DNA of 64,000 bases, from assembly GCA_018136815.1 (NCBI GenBank), contig CM030945.1, positions 284,605 to 348,604 on the forward strand, written 5' to 3'. The first letter of the stretch is position 1. Every line of letters begins with the position of its first letter. A program made the translations under genes and the position numbers. The notes under the pieces were generated by a model that did no database searches, had not been told where the DNA came from, and worked only from the letters and a program-made list of their open reading frames with translations. Shown in pieces: positions 46,606 to 59,098 of the stretch. The stretch comes from Isochrysis galbana. Taxonomy: Eukaryota > Haptophyta > Isochrysidales > Isochrysidaceae.

Positions 46606-47056
46606 GTGGGGAGGTAGAATGGGAGCCGGGGGCATGCGAGGGGGGAGATTTGGAGGGGTGCATAGGAGTATGTATCTGTGGCGAGGACGCGGGGGAGGAA
46701 GGGGGCGAGGACGCGGGGGAGGAAGGGGGCGAGGGAGGGGTCGTACCCACCGCGAGCGGCGGCGGCGCGCAGACAGGCATGCTCCTCGAGGTCCTCGACG
46801 ACTCGTCCCCCGCGAGCGAGATGTCGTCGGTAGAGAAGCCGAGCAGCTCGCCCTCGTCCACACCGACGCTCCACACACAGCAGGGGTCCCCCAGCTCCAT
46901 CCCGTTGCTCTGCCCGTCGCTGTTCGTATCCGCGAGGCAGAGAGAGGTGGTCCACGCCCTATCCGCTATGTCCGCTCCGTCTTCGCGCTCGCCCTCGCCA
47001 CTGCCCGCCATCCATCTCCCAACCATGGAAGATGGCCTGCCCGTCCCGCCCGCCAA
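46606..47056 (-). pseudogene. Temptin-like Cys-rich fragment
   Basis: The open frame contains WTTSLCLADTNSDGQSNGME followed by LGDPCCVW, the D-x-D-x-D/E-LGDPCC pattern of the temptin Cys-Cys domain (secreted, Ca-loop-like), then a Pro/Ser-rich stretch. The expected upstream Cys-rich half is not found in frame; it could be on another exon or lost. No signal peptide is visible. Could be the last exon of a secreted protein. Confidence 0.4.
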
Positions 47057-48363
47057 TGGCCAAAATGCCGTGCCTGCCGCCGCCTACCTTCCGTCCCGTT
47101 CGGTTCCTCCTGTCCCATCCATAACCTCCAATCCGTCATCCCCCCGGGTTGACCCCAACCGGCGGCGGCGGACTGATGCTGTCCAATGCTTCCGCAATAA
47201 CCTGCATGGCAGATTTGGAAGTGCCATATGGCGGAAAGAGAGGTGTGATGAATTTTTAAAGTTATCGTCCATCTTTTTTATGATTATGATCCATTGCAAT
47301 CGCTTGCGTATTACATCATCAGCCACCATTCCATTTATAAAAAAAAAACTTCTTAATATTCTCGCCGCGCGCGCGACCCTGCACGGTATCTTCGCAGCCT
47401 CGCCCGTTTCCCTTCACTCCCCCTACACCTGCCTTGCGGCTCGTCCCCTCGTGCTCTACCTAGGGGCTGGGTGTCGTGGGTCTCCAGTGGCAGACGGTGT
47501 GTGCCGATTCGCGATGGCCTGTTTCGCGCCTTCCTCCTATGCCATCGGGCTACCGGCTATTGTGTGTTTCCACCATTCCATTTATAGACATGGTTGAGCA
47601 CTGTGAGGTGGGTGCCTTTGCTTAAATACTAGACGATTTTTTTTGTGCCGGCGCATTGCGTATTTGGAAACGAGGGGTACCAAATGAAGGCAAACGACCT
47701 AATGTTATACTTATACTACTATATTATCTTCTTATGCGTTTCGATCGACATTATTATAATAAACGTACTGTGAACATTTGATGGCTCAACTTGAACTTGA
47801 GCCTGTCCCATATTCCGGGACGTGACCTTCAAGCCCATCGACCCGTGTCTGCCAACAAACATGCTCTACGCTCTACAAGACTACAAGACTACCATTCGCA
47901 ACGAGTACAATAGTAGAGTGAGACTCTTGTACTACTCTTGTACTCTCGATGTGCTGGGCTCCCTCCTCGTCCCCCCCCGCCGCCCCCAAACCCAACGGTC
48001 CCCTCCTCCGTCTCTCCCTCTCTCCCTCTCTTCCTCTTCTAAAAGCCAAATGAAAGTCGGCGAGAGAGAGATAAGCGAGGGGGGGAGGGGGAGGGGGCCG
48101 GCGGAGGGGGTGGGGTGGGGGGAGGAGGGACTCGCTCAGCCATCATTGAAAGCAGGCCCCTGCGCGTGCGGAGAGCAAAGCGAGGAGGGGAAGGGAAGCG
48201 GTTGAGAGGAGGGTGGAAGGAGACAGGGGCTGTGGAGAGCGAAGGCAGTCCTCCAGTGGAGAGAGAGAGTGGGAGGAGGGCAGGGGCGGCCAAGAGAAGC
48301 GGGGCACAAGCGGAGGAAGGGGGAAGCTAGAGAGAGACGGGGAAAGGGTGAGACCCATCCGTG
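47057..48363. other. Intergenic: retroelement tail, family-B end, purine-rich tract
   Basis: 47335-47475 is a 3'-tail block. 47755-47830 is a family-B end (atttgatggctcaac ... tcccatattccgggacgtga). 48055-48345 is G/A-rich, leading into the BTB gene. No gene is supported in between. Confidence 0.5.
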
Positions 48364-51230
48364 ATGGCTGAGCCTCGTACACGACGCGTGAGCCAGGGCT
48401 GCTGCTCGAGCACTCGCTCTCCCTCGAGACGGGTGCCCTCGAGCGCCTCGCGGCCCTTCTCGCAGCCCTCTCCTCCACGCATGCGCTCGAGACTGTCAAG
48501 TGATGCAGCATTGCCGCCCGCCTCGTCGGCCGCCCGCCCCTCACGGCCGTCCGCCGGCTCGCCAGCGCGCGGCCGCCCTTCGTCCGCGCGCTCGAGGGCC
48601 GCGGCGGACGGGAGGCCAGCCTCGCCATACGCAGCTGCCTCGCCTGCAAAGCCCCGCGCCCCCCCACGCCGACCTGCGGCAGAACTACTCGTTGCCGGCG
48701 GCCGCGCCGCGCCCGCCGGCATGCTCGACCGGTGGAGGCATGGAGAGAATGGAGATCTCGATCTCAAGTGTGATGGCGGTACTCTCTCCGACGGCGCCGT
48801 CAACCTCCGTTGTCACGCCTCGGTGCTCGCAGCTGCCTCGTCCACATTGGATGAGCGAGTCCGCAACAATCCTCACGGACGGGCGCTCTCCCTTAAGGGC
48901 ATCAGATGGACAGAGATGCAAGCCATTTTAGAGTGGGTGTACACGGGTGAGACGCGAGTCTCTGGAGAGGAGCTGCTTCAGCTGTTGCAGGCCGCGTCCA
49001 GGTGCATGCGCCAACCCCTCGTGCTCATCGGGCGTGCGTGGACACATGGCTTGGGAGGGCAAGACATGTCCCTCCCATGCACCAGCTTGAAACACTCTGA
49101 GCCTTTACTTACCTCCCCATTTCGGCTGTCTGCTGCAGTCTCGGCTTATCCGCGCTCGTTGCGCAATTGGCGAGCTTAATTGAGGAGCGCCTCGACGCCT
49201 CGAAGTGTGTAGAAGTGTGGGAGGTTGCTGACGAGCTGGGCATGGACTTCCTCGCTGCAGCTGCCCGGGAAGTTGCCATGTCCAACTGGGATCAGGTCTC
49301 CCGCTCGCCGGTCTTCGCCACCCTGCCACCGGAGCGGCTCCGAGCACTGCTCGCCTTGCCCGAGGTAAGCGGAGGTGCACATGTAGGCCGCGCTCCTGCC
49401 GCTTGGGTTAGCCCGTCGTCCTCGTCTGGCGGCAGTGTCGCAGCGATGGAGGCGGCGGACACGGCATCTTCTAGCTCATCGACGGCGGGTTGCACCACCG
49501 TCTTGAAGCCGACAAAGCGCTCAGCCTCTCCAGCACTTGGCCGAGCCTTTTGCCATGTGTCCAATTCTGGCAGCGAGGGCCGACGGAATAACGTGCGGAG
49601 CCCAGCGCGTAAATCAACCACCCTGTCCCCTCAGCCCGCCAAGGCGCGGTCGACGCGTCTTGTAGATGGACGTGGCCGTTACGAACCCGTTTCAGGAGAA
49701 GAAGGCAGCGTCCCTTCAAAGGAGCAGCTGCAGGTAGCGCGAAAGCCTCTCGGTGCCTCCGCCACACGACCAGGCCCGGGGCTTCCAACTACCGGTGGGA
49801 GCGACAGTTTCGACCATGTCGTGTCAGTCGACACTTCACCTAGCAAGGACGCCGGACGCTCTGCCTTTTCTCGCGCCGTGACAGGCAGTGACGGCGGCAG
49901 CAGTGGCCAAGGCATTGCGTTGTCTTGTTTGACAGCGCTTTGCGTCCTCCTCCTCATTCTCTTCGGATGCGTGGCTGCGCTCGCAGTAATTCATAGTGGT
50001 GCAGTGCACGATCGCTCGCCGCCTCCAGTGGCGTCGCAAACCCACGTACGGGAAGACACGTGGGAGTGGCCATCCTCCCATCTTGACGTGTCTTCGCCTC
50101 GACCTTCACCGCGTCCACCCCTGTTCCCCGAGTCTCTGCTGCCACCATCACCACCGTCGCCACCGCCGCCGCTGCCCTCGCCACCGCCGCCACCGCCCTC
50201 GCCACCGCCGCCACCGCCCTCGCCACCGCCGCCACCGCCCTCGCCACTGCCGCCGCCTAAGCCCCCTTCCCCAACAACTCCTCCACCTGCACCTCCCCCA
50301 CCGCCACTATTGACCGAAGTGCTCGAAATTCTGAGCGTCTCGGGGGACAGCGATACAAAGGATCAGATGCGGCGCATGCGGGGAGAGCTGGCGCAACTGT
50401 ACAGCGTGCCTATTGGGTGGATACAAATCGAGGAGTTGCATGGCGATGCGAGCGACCACTTGATCCCTTCCCGCATGCGGCGTTCTCTCACGCGCAGTAG
50501 CTCACATGAGTTCGCCGTGGTCATTGTTCCTCCGGAGGAGGAGTCGGCCGAAGCGCTGCGCGTCCGCATGGAATCTGTCGATGATGCACATCTCAGCGCC
50601 GCTCTCGGTGCCAACGTGCACTGCACAATACCACCCACCATTGAAAAGATCGTCTTGCCAGCGTCCACAAGCGAGGAGCCGAGGCACGGTGGTGAGGGCC
50701 ACACGTCCGGCGGCAGCGGCGCCACACTCCTCATCGTCGTTCTGCTAGTGGGCACCTGCTACGCTATCTACTCGCGCCCATCCTGGCTGGTACAGCTAAT
50801 CTTAGGTGCTCCCAAGCGTCGCGGTATGTCCAGTGCCTCCATACGGGGCTCAGCCGCCCGCCCTCCTATAAGGCCAAGCGCTCGACCGATCGCAGTGCCT
50901 GCCGCTAAAAGGCAACAGCGACCTCCGCCAACGTCACCTTTGCCGGAGAAGGATCCCAGAAGGCCTGCTCCCCCAATCCCATCGGGAGCTACCACCGACT
51001 TCAAGGTTGAGTCCCAGCGGATGCGTGAACGGCTTCAGCAGAGCAACGTGGCGGGTATGCCGCGCCCGCATCGTGCGCCGCCCCCACCCCCGCGTGGCGC
51101 GCAGGACCTTGGGCCATACGGTCGAGGATCTGGCGGCAACCTCACAAGTATAGACGTCCGTGGGGAGGAACGCTTTGCGCCGGCGACCTACCATCGAAGC
51201 TACGGCTACATCCGAGGAGACCGGCCATGA
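48364..51230 (+). CDS. BTB-BACK protein with two membrane spans and a Pro-rich region
   Basis: Two exons (48364-49001, 49139-51230) join AG|gtgcat to ctgctgcag|T, giving about 910 aa. BTB domain about 120-230 (DGAVNLRCHASVLAAAS, MQAILEWVYTGETRVSGEEL), then BACK-like helices across the junction (IEERLDASKCVEVWEVADEL, NWDQVSRSPVFATLPPERL). Membrane span about 520-545 (LSCLTALCVLLLILFGCVAA), a PPSPPPPPPS-rich linker, a compact alpha/beta domain (LTEVLEILSVSGDSD ... EFAVVIVPPEE), a second span about 735 (GATLLIVVLLVGTCYAIY) and a Pro/Arg-rich tail. Pro-rich linkers of this kind are common in algal surface proteins. BTB domains normally recruit Cul3 ligases in the cytosol, so this would be a membrane-anchored adaptor with an exposed loop between the two spans. 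A possible extra intron at 49371 (gtaagc) cannot be excluded. Purine-rich 5' flank. Confidence 0.85.
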
Positions 51231-51540
51231 GACTCTGCGTTGTAGGCGAGCATTCGCCGCTACGGTTGCAGATGGGCGCGCTCTGCGCGCTTAGTTAGGT
51301 CAATGTACGCGGCTTCAGAGGCAGAGATCAGCCGCTACCATGCGCTATGCTATGCCGCTCGTGTGGTCAATTGTGCACGTAGAAACATTTGAACATTCGC
51401 TCGTAGCAACTATTTTTATAGTTCCATCTATGGAGCGTGCCGCGACCGCTCCCATCGCCCAGGCCATTCCCGCCACTACCAGTACGCCGCCCACTGTGGG
51501 TGGTAGACGTTAGAAGCTGCTAGCGCAACTATCGTCGTGA
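51231..51540. other. 3' flank of BTB gene
   Basis: No ORF or recognisable site. Confidence 0.3.
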
Positions 51541-51544
51541 AAAT

Positions 51545-51920
51545 GATTAAAAAAACTTTTAATATTCTTACCGCACTCGCACTCGCGGCGAATGGAACCA
51601 CTACCTACTACACGTAGCACGTAGTACGTAGCATACTTTCTACACCCCCACTCCCGCGGCCCTTCTCCCCCCGCCATCAGGCGGCTCCCCCCGTACACTA
51701 CTAGGGGGATAGGGGTGAAGGGCTTAGATAGATATGGTCCGGTGGCCCGCGCCTCCCCCCGGCGATCTTTCCCCCCCTTCCTCTTGTGTCTTGTGTCTCC
51801 GAGTGGGCGGCCGACGCTGTCCCGACTTATCTTGTAAACAGGAGCGGGACTTACCGATTTTTCGGTGGACGGAGCTCTCGCTCCGCCCACCCCCTTCTCG
51901 CGCGCTCTTTCTCCCACGTG
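51545..51920 (-). mobile_element. SINE-like element, tail-proximal half
   Basis: Carries the 3'-tail block (51545-51720), the gaagggcttagatatggtcc block and the aaacaggagcgggacttacc ... ttcggtggacggagctctc block, then stops at about 51920. The rest of the element is missing. Confidence 0.65.
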
Positions 51921-52126
51921 CGCGATCTCATAGTGTGTGGTAGCGTTAGCGTTAGTACCACGTAAGAAGGTGCAACTCGAGCTTCCCTTTTTTTGTCACA
52001 CCCCTCCCGGCTTTTTAGGTCCCCCGCACCCCACGCCTCTCGTCGGCTCCCACCCCCCATCTCTCTCCGCCGCCCCTCTGTTGCACCCCGCGGTATCGGC
52101 CGCTGTCCCCGCTCGCCGCCTCGACC

Positions 52127-52647
52127 ATGCAAACAGAGACTTCTACCGCCAGCGCTGTGCCAAACGCTCACGGCGGCGCTGCGCCACTCGAGGAGCGCCC
52201 CGCCAACAAGCGTAGGCGCGAGCAGGACGAACGCGACTCAGAGGACGCGCCGGATTTGCCCAGCGAGACTGTACCCAAAGCACCGGCCGAGCCAACTCTC
52301 ACTACTGGGACACTGCGTCCGTCACCAATATGAACAGTTTGTTCATTGGCGCGGCAGCGTTCAATCAGCCACTCGATTGGGACACGTCTTCCGTAAATCA
52401 GATGAGGTTTGTGTTCAGTGGTGCATCGGCGTTCAACCAAGCACTCAACCACTGGGACACATCGTCCGTCACCGATATGAATGGCATGTTCACAAATGCA
52501 GCTGCGTTTAACCAGCCGCTAGATGCGTGGAACACCGGGTCGGTGACAAAAATGCGAAGCATGTTCCAGGGGGCCACCTCCTTCTCGCAGGACATCTCAC
52601 ATCTCGGGATGGGACGTGCGGAACGTCGGCAGGAGTGTTCATATTAA
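52127..52647 (+). pseudogene. BspA-like DUF285 repeat gene, truncated and frame-shifted
   Basis: 52127-52333 encodes a short N-terminus with a basic KRRR patch. The repeat frame opens at about 52300 (YWDTASVTNMNSLF) one base out of phase with it. Four DUF285 units follow (AAAFNQPLDWDTSSVNQMRF, SAFNQALNHWDTSSVTDMNG, AAFNQPLDAWNTGSVTKMRS, FQGATSFSQDIS). The frame ends after 52620 at the edge of an AT-rich block. Full-length members have many more units and often a membrane anchor. Confidence 0.65.
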
Positions 52648-53122
52648 AATAAGCCTGATAACCGCAAGAAGGATGACCTCTTTTCGCAGTTGTTCAGTGG
52701 CAAATTCTAGCATTTGTTTTGCCGAATTCAATTGCAGAACTACGTGGAGTTTATCGACTGGCGTGTTCGCAATTGTGTACATATCAGCTGACAATGAGCT
52801 TAAATTACTCGCAATTCTAATTGCCAGTGTCCACTCTTTGGCGGCAATGGCATCATTGCATTTTTTATAAAGTTCAAACAAGAAGTCTTTAGGCATCTCC
52901 ATCTGATATGTTACCGGTGACATCTGGAATGCTTACTACATACCGATACAAAAAAACTGACTTCACCGCGGGGGTGTCATCAAAAGTGGTGCTGCTCTGA
53001 AACCTGCACGTTTGTACTTTAATAAGGGGGTCCTTCAAGTAGAACTTATACCGTGCACATGGGGGGCACTTGCCGAAAATACAACCAAACCTGAGGTTGC
53101 ACCCTCTTACCACTACTCCCAC
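52639..53122 (-). other. AT-rich block with two overlapping unrecognised ORFs
   Basis: ORFs 53122-52889 (CIFGKCPPCARYKFYLKDPL) and 52923-52639 (MPKDFLFELYKKCNDAIAAK, helical, Leu-rich) overlap by 35 bp in different frames. Base composition and codon use are clearly less GC-rich than neighbouring genes. The two may be halves of one gene joined by a small intron or broken by a frameshift. I do not recognise the family; origin by transfer or from a mobile element is possible. Confidence 0.35.
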
Positions 53123-54453
53123 TAGCCACTAGCCCGGCACTATCGTCCTCCCTCGCTCGACCCAGCCAGTGCCAGGCTTGCTCCTAACTCCTATCACGTC
53201 CTAGTAGCAAATAAATACTACAGTACGATAAGTTTCGTCAACCAGCTACCGCCTAGCCCTGTTCCGGTTTCGTCAACCGCAGCCGGCAGGGGGGGCGAGA
53301 AGCTCAGCATCCCTCGCTCAGCGCGCCCTCAGGAACAGGGAACGGGAGCCTCCGGGAGCAACACACGTCGCCTTCTCCCCCCTTAATTTAAATTTATTTA
53401 GAGACGGGGGGCTCCCTGCGCTCCTCCCCACTCGGTGAGAGGAGCATCTAGCTCAGCACATCCTGCTTGACCCAGCCCCCCTCTCACACCTCACACCGCG
53501 TGGGACGTGGGAAGTGGCTCGGCTAACCCAGCCGCGCCGCGCGCCGCCCTCCCCGCACAGGCGAAGCTGTCGCGGCGGGGAGGCACCCCCCCCCACCCCC
53601 CCGGCGACCGGCGACACCTTCTCCCCTCCGAGTAACCACCGGCGCGAGGGGGTAGGCTAAGGTCGCAATCCGTCGAAAGAGGACCATGTGAAAGTTTTAT
53701 GTTTATATTCTAGCGGTAAAGTATTATAAAGTATAAAGTATAAAGTGCGAATTCAAAAAAAAATGATCTGTAGATTCAGGGCTAACACCTATCGCCGGGC
53801 CAGTAGACACTACTTCCCATCCGACAACGCCCTTTTCTCCCCTCACTCCGCCTCCGCGCCTGCTTCCCCCCTTTCATCCCCCCCCCCCCCCCCTCTGAGT
53901 CATCTCTCCCCCCCCCCCCCCCCCCTCTCTACCTCCTTCCCTCCCTCCCTCTCTCTCCCTCCCTCCCTCTCCCCCCCCCCCCCCCCCCCCCCCCCCCCTC
54001 TCTCTCTCTCTCTGTTTGGGGGGTTCCGCCCGGGTGCGCTACCACGGGCCCAGTTCGGGGTGCGTGATCCGGGCAGCCCTTGTAGCCTGTAGCACCCTAG
54101 TATGTGGGAAAGCGCGAATTCAATAATAAAATGCCAGTTTAGCTAGCCCGCCCCGCAGTAAGGCGTAGAGATGACGGAGGGTGGAGGGCCGTCCATCTGC
54201 GGAGGGGGGGTCAGCGGCAGTGCGCGGGAGAAGGGGGAGCTAGCAAGCAAGCGAGGGAGAGAGGGAAAGGAGAGGAGAGGGAAAGGAGAGGAGAGAGGCG
54301 TGGGGTGGGGGTTGGGATAGAGAGGGGGAGTGAGGGAGAGGCAGAGGCAGAGCGAGAGAGAGGCACCAGCCTGTCGACTTGGAAGGAGCCACTCAGCCAA
54401 CCGCGCGGGACCGGAGCCTCTCTCCCTTCTCCCTCTCTCAACCTGGTGAGGGA
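53123..54453. other. Intergenic: simple repeats and C-tracts
   Basis: 53385-53402 is an AT-only run. 53715-53745 has tandem gtataaa units. 53878-54014 holds several poly-C runs with (CT)n. 54240-54370 is GA-rich, immediately upstream of the rhamnosidase start. 53640-53700 contains a weak family-B-like end (cgcaatccgtcgaaagagga). No gene seen. Confidence 0.5.
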
Positions 54454-57400
54454 ATGTCAGTGAGTGCGGTGCGCCTTCTAGCGGACGGATCGTCTTGGGA
54501 AGGTGGCGGCGGCGTGTCGCGGCTGCATGCTGTCCGCGGCAGCCGCCCGCTCTTCAGCTGGAGCCTGGACTCGACCGAGCGAGGTGCAGAGCAGCGCGGC
54601 TTCGAGCTCTCCATCTATGAGACCGATGGCTCCTCCTCCTCATCGGTGCTAGTGTGGGCATCTGGCCGGCACAACTCGAGCATGGCGCGGCTGCGCTACC
54701 CAGCCGACGCGCCTGCGCTTATGCCAGCCACCACCTATGCCGTTGAAGTCAGCGTCTTCGACGGGCGTGGCGAGGCGCGGAAGCCGGCTGCCGCGCGCTT
54801 CCATGTGCCACTCCGTGACTGGGATGGCGTCAACTGGCTCGGCTCGGCGAAGCACAATATATACCGCTCAACCTTCGCCACCTCTACTGGCCTTCTCCGA
54901 TCCGCTGTACTCTACATCTGCGCGCTCGGCTTCTCAAGGCTGTGGCTGAATGGCGCTGAGCTCGACAGCATGACGCTCACCGTGTCTCCATGGACAAGAT
55001 ACTCTAAGCGCGTCGGCTTCTCCTCCATCGAGGTGGGTCATTTGCTCCAGCCTGCTGGCCAGAATAATACCCTCGGCGTCGAGCTCGGCCATGGTTGGCG
55101 GGCGCGTCAATTCTTGCTCCACAATTTGGATGGCGACGCCCGAATGGCGGGAACCGTTCCTCGCGTACTGCGAGCAAAACTGGTCGCTACTTACGGCGTC
55201 GGCAATGTGGACGGGACTCCTCTACCACACCAGCGTGTAAGCCCATCGGCAGTCGCCACTTCAATGCTCGTACTCAGCCACACCGGCGATGGCAGCTGGC
55301 AGGCAGCAACTGGGCCGACGCTCGAAGATGACGTTTATGATGGAGGTGAGTGCGCTGGAAGTCTTTGTGCCGCTCTGTGTCAGGGTGCGCTAGGCCTTGC
55401 AACCTCCTTTTCAAGCTCATATGCCGACTCAATCATGTACGATCCGCAAATCACTGCTCTGCCCCACATCGCGCACAGAGGTTTATGATGCACGTATAGC
55501 CCACGCGATGCATGGATGGAGTGCTGCAAGCCCATCGAGCGTAGGAGCCGTTTGGGAACATGCTCTGGCGATTCTGCCCGCAAGTCGATCCCAAACGCCC
55601 ATTTCGCCCGTTGCTGAGGAGGATGGTGGTCTTGCGCCCACGGCTCCCTCTGGCCGGATGGTGCCATGGGCGGCTCCTCCTGTGACGGTGGGTCGCGTTC
55701 TTACACCGGCGTCTCTGCGACAGACTGAAGCTAGAGTTTGGCTTGCCGACTTTGGGTCAAACTTGGCCGGAGTAGTGCGGCTCAGTGGCATCACTTGCAA
55801 GGCAGGCACCACTCTCACCATCCTCCACAGCGAGATTTTGCAGCATTCACAGCTGCCCGGTGTTCAAAAGCCGGATTCCATGCGTATCTACACAGCAAAC
55901 CTCCGCTCCGCCAAGCAAAGGGACATGTACATCTGCGCTGGGCTGGTGGGCGAGACGTGGGCTGCGCGTATGACGTACCACGGCTTTCGCTATGCCGAAA
56001 TTCGCAGCAGCGACCCGTCCTTCAACCTCACCGCCTCCAACGTGCAGATGCTTCACATTCACTCGTCGCTCCCGAGACGAGCTCATGTGGACTTCTCGGC
56101 GGCCACCTTGAATCGTTTGCAAGCAATGGCAGTTGGCGCCCAGCGCTCAAACTTCATGACGGTGCCCACCGATTGTCCGCAACGCGATGAGCGTCTTGGT
56201 TGGCTGGGCGATGTGTCGTTGTCAGCTGATTCCATTACCCTCAACTTCGATGCGCGCAATTTTCTTCTCGGATTCCTCGATAGCATTGTTGACGAGATCG
56301 GCGTGGACGGCTCCCTTCCTGCGGTCGTGCCGTCGGTGTGCGATGCGTGGTTGCCTGGCAGCGAATGGGCTTCGAGAGGGTGGCCAACAATGTCCTATCA
56401 TCAGTCCCCAAGGCCATTGCGGGGGGGCGGCGTCGTTGCTCGCTTTTTGTCATAGCTTTGCCCATTCGCCACGCCTGGTTCGATGGCTTTTCCGATTCCT
56501 TACACGCCTATGTGTTAGGTGCGATTCGGCGAACGGCCGGCAGACGTGAGCTGGTCTGCCGCGCTCGTTGGAATCATGCATGCGCTTTGGCGCATTGACG
56601 GCGAGATCGACATGTACAAGCAGGTGGGTCGGTGCCCAGACGCGCGACAACCGGCCGTTAAGAATGCGCGTACCCCTTCGAAGTACTGCATTTGCATTAG
56701 CGCTACGAGTCCAATCACGCCTGCACCCGCTCGAGGGAGCCCATGCCATCGCTTGCCGTGCGTCGCAGCATATGCCAGCCTTAGTAGCTCACTTATCCAA
56801 TGTGGCCAAGCTCGCTGCGCACGGGCTTGGCAAGATGCATACTCCGCACGGGGATTGGTGCCCGCCTCCAACGCGGACTGGCACTGGCCAAGGGACCAAA
56901 CCGTCGCCGTCGTTGGCCTCGGCCTTCTCCTACATTCGCATGGTCCAGCAGGCCGCCAAGCTCACAGAGGCCGCTGGCGATGCTGTCCGCACACATGAGA
57001 TGAGAGTGCTCGAAAAGTCGCTCCTGTCGCAGTACAATGACGCTTTCTGGTGGGCTTGCAGCCGGTCCTTCTTTGCCAGCTGACGATGAGCTGCCTGGAT
57101 GGGACAGCAAGCACCCGGCATCCCTTGGATCCCAGGAAGGCTCCATATTCCTTGTACACGCCGCACATCTTCGCTCGTCCCTCCTTCCCTCGATTCATAG
57201 GAAGGGCTCGACATCCGCGAATAAAACATACGACAGCGGCGTGCAGTCCGCTTTGGTCCTTAGTCTGGCGGTTGGAGCGCCTCCTAGCGAGGACGTGGCG
57301 ATGCGCACCCATCATGCCCTCACCCAAAGCGTGGCCGATGAGCGCTACCATTATACAACTGGGATCCTCGGGTTCAAGCATCTCTTTGATGAGCTAGATA

Positions 57401-59098
57401 AATTTCCAGTGGATACGTGCGTGAAAGAGGTGGGTAGGAAGACTGCGGCGGCGGTCCTATCTGAAGGATCCACCAACACCGAAGGGAATTGGCGAAACGG
57501 CCAAGTCCGACAGCCTTGTGACGGCGCGATGCTGCAGACTGCTCATGGCTTGCATCTCGCCGCACGGCCGAAGCTCCCTAGGTTGTCCTTGGGCTCAGAC
57601 CTCTCGCTCGCAATACTCATGCAGCTTGATTACCCATCCATCGGCTACGGCTTTGCCAACCCCTTTGAACCCGCCAATGAGAGCCTGTGGGAGCTGGCAG
57701 ATGCCCCCTTTGAGGGACCCGGGATGAACTCACGAAACCATCATATGTGGAGCTGTGCGCTGCTCGATCCCAAGCCTGCCCGCACCCGGAGTGCTTGTTC
57801 GAGCCTATCGCGTGCTCGCCGCTCAACCCGCCCCCTACCCTACGCCAACCCGAGCCCCCCGCGCTCCCTACACTCTCCCAGCCTACTCGGAATACTTGGT
57901 GCGCTCTGTGGTGGGGATAAGCCCGATCACAACACTTGAGACCGATCACCAAAAGAGACGTACGCTTTCATCGGCGGTTGAGGAGGAAATGGATTCCCCG
58001 GTAGGTAAGCACAAGGAAGCAAGCCGGATAGAGAATGAAAACTTCCGGAATATTGACTCGAGATCCCTGACTGATCGACGATCCCTTCCTCACATTGTAG
58101 ATCCCGCTGAACGACTCGGGCGGACACAAGGGCTTAGCGATTCCCCCCTAAGCACGCTTCTACTCCGCCCTGCGCAGCACAAGGCTCTCCATTCTGCCCG
58201 AGCACACCTCTCCCTGCCACACGGAGACGCCCTATTCTCATGGTCCCGGTCCGGCGGCATCCAAGCAGACCTTGTCGCCCATGGTGACACTGCCGTGCTC
58301 GATTGCAGCAGCAAAGTTGCCATCGAGCATGGGCAAGGCTGGCAAAGCGATGTGTTTACCCGTCAAGCAGATCGAGTATTCGACAACGCGCACGGTCAAG
58401 ACGCGTTGCATCAGTCCTCTACCCAAGGAGGCGTCATCAAGTCGATTCTCTTCGCCTCCTTCGGCACACCTCGTCATGGCGCGTCTATTGGCGAATACAA
58501 AGTCGATGCAGCCTGTCACGCATCTACCACACCCACAGTCGTGGAGGAGGCCTGCGTCGGGCGCGCGATGTGCAAGATACGCGCGATCCCGAGCACGTTC
58601 GATTTACCCGAGCAAGCGGATCAAACTTCAACTTGGTGTACGACCGCAAGCCTTCGGCCACTCCGCCTGCTTGTAGCTGTCCAATGCTCGGAGTCAGATG
58701 CTCTGCATGTAGAGGCACTGGTCCCTCCTTCGAGCACTGCATTGCTTCACTTGCCTGCTCTCGCCCGCTTTGGCACTGCTAACTCTTCCGGTCTAGAGGG
58801 TTTGTATGACCGTCGCCACCGGCGGGCATTGACTCGCACCAACGGTACCGGAAGAATCGCAATGTCACAATTGAGCTTGAGTTTCCATGTCCCCATCGTC
58901 GAGATGGGTCGAAGGCACGATTTCGTACTAGTCGAAATGGGGCGGCCTGTATTCGATACAAGGACCGACGGCAGAGACGGACAACCCGCCCTTGTGAGTA
59001 GGATCCCAGGAATCGAGTTCAGACATGAAAGTCCACAGGGAGACCTAGAGCTAGAAGTCGCGAGCGGATTTTATCACCTTGAGCTCCTTCCAATCTGA
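54454..59098 (+). CDS. GH78 alpha-L-rhamnosidase with C-terminal SUEL/rhamnose-binding-type lectin domain
   Basis: Six exons (54454-55345, 55479-56335, 56519-56623, 56769-57049, 57201-57754, 57882-59098) total 3906 nt, giving 1301 aa with phases closing. GH78 landmarks: RPLFSWSLDS near the start, a DG|EVYDAR junction, TDCPQRDERLGWLGD at about 527, DGSLPAVVPS|VRFGERPADVSW, GKMHTPHGDWCPPP, SGVQSALVLSLAVG, YTTGILGFKHLFDEL, QLDYPSIGYGF, GMNSRNHHMWS. The last exon adds, at about 1075-1165, a Gal_lectin/SUEL fold: ILFASFGTPRHGASIGEYKV, CHA, VVEEACVGRAMCKI, LLVAVQC. SUEL lectins of fish and sea-urchin eggs bind L-rhamnose or galactose, so lectin and enzyme fit one substrate. No signal peptide at this start; one may lie on an undetected upstream exon. 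Confidence 0.93.
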
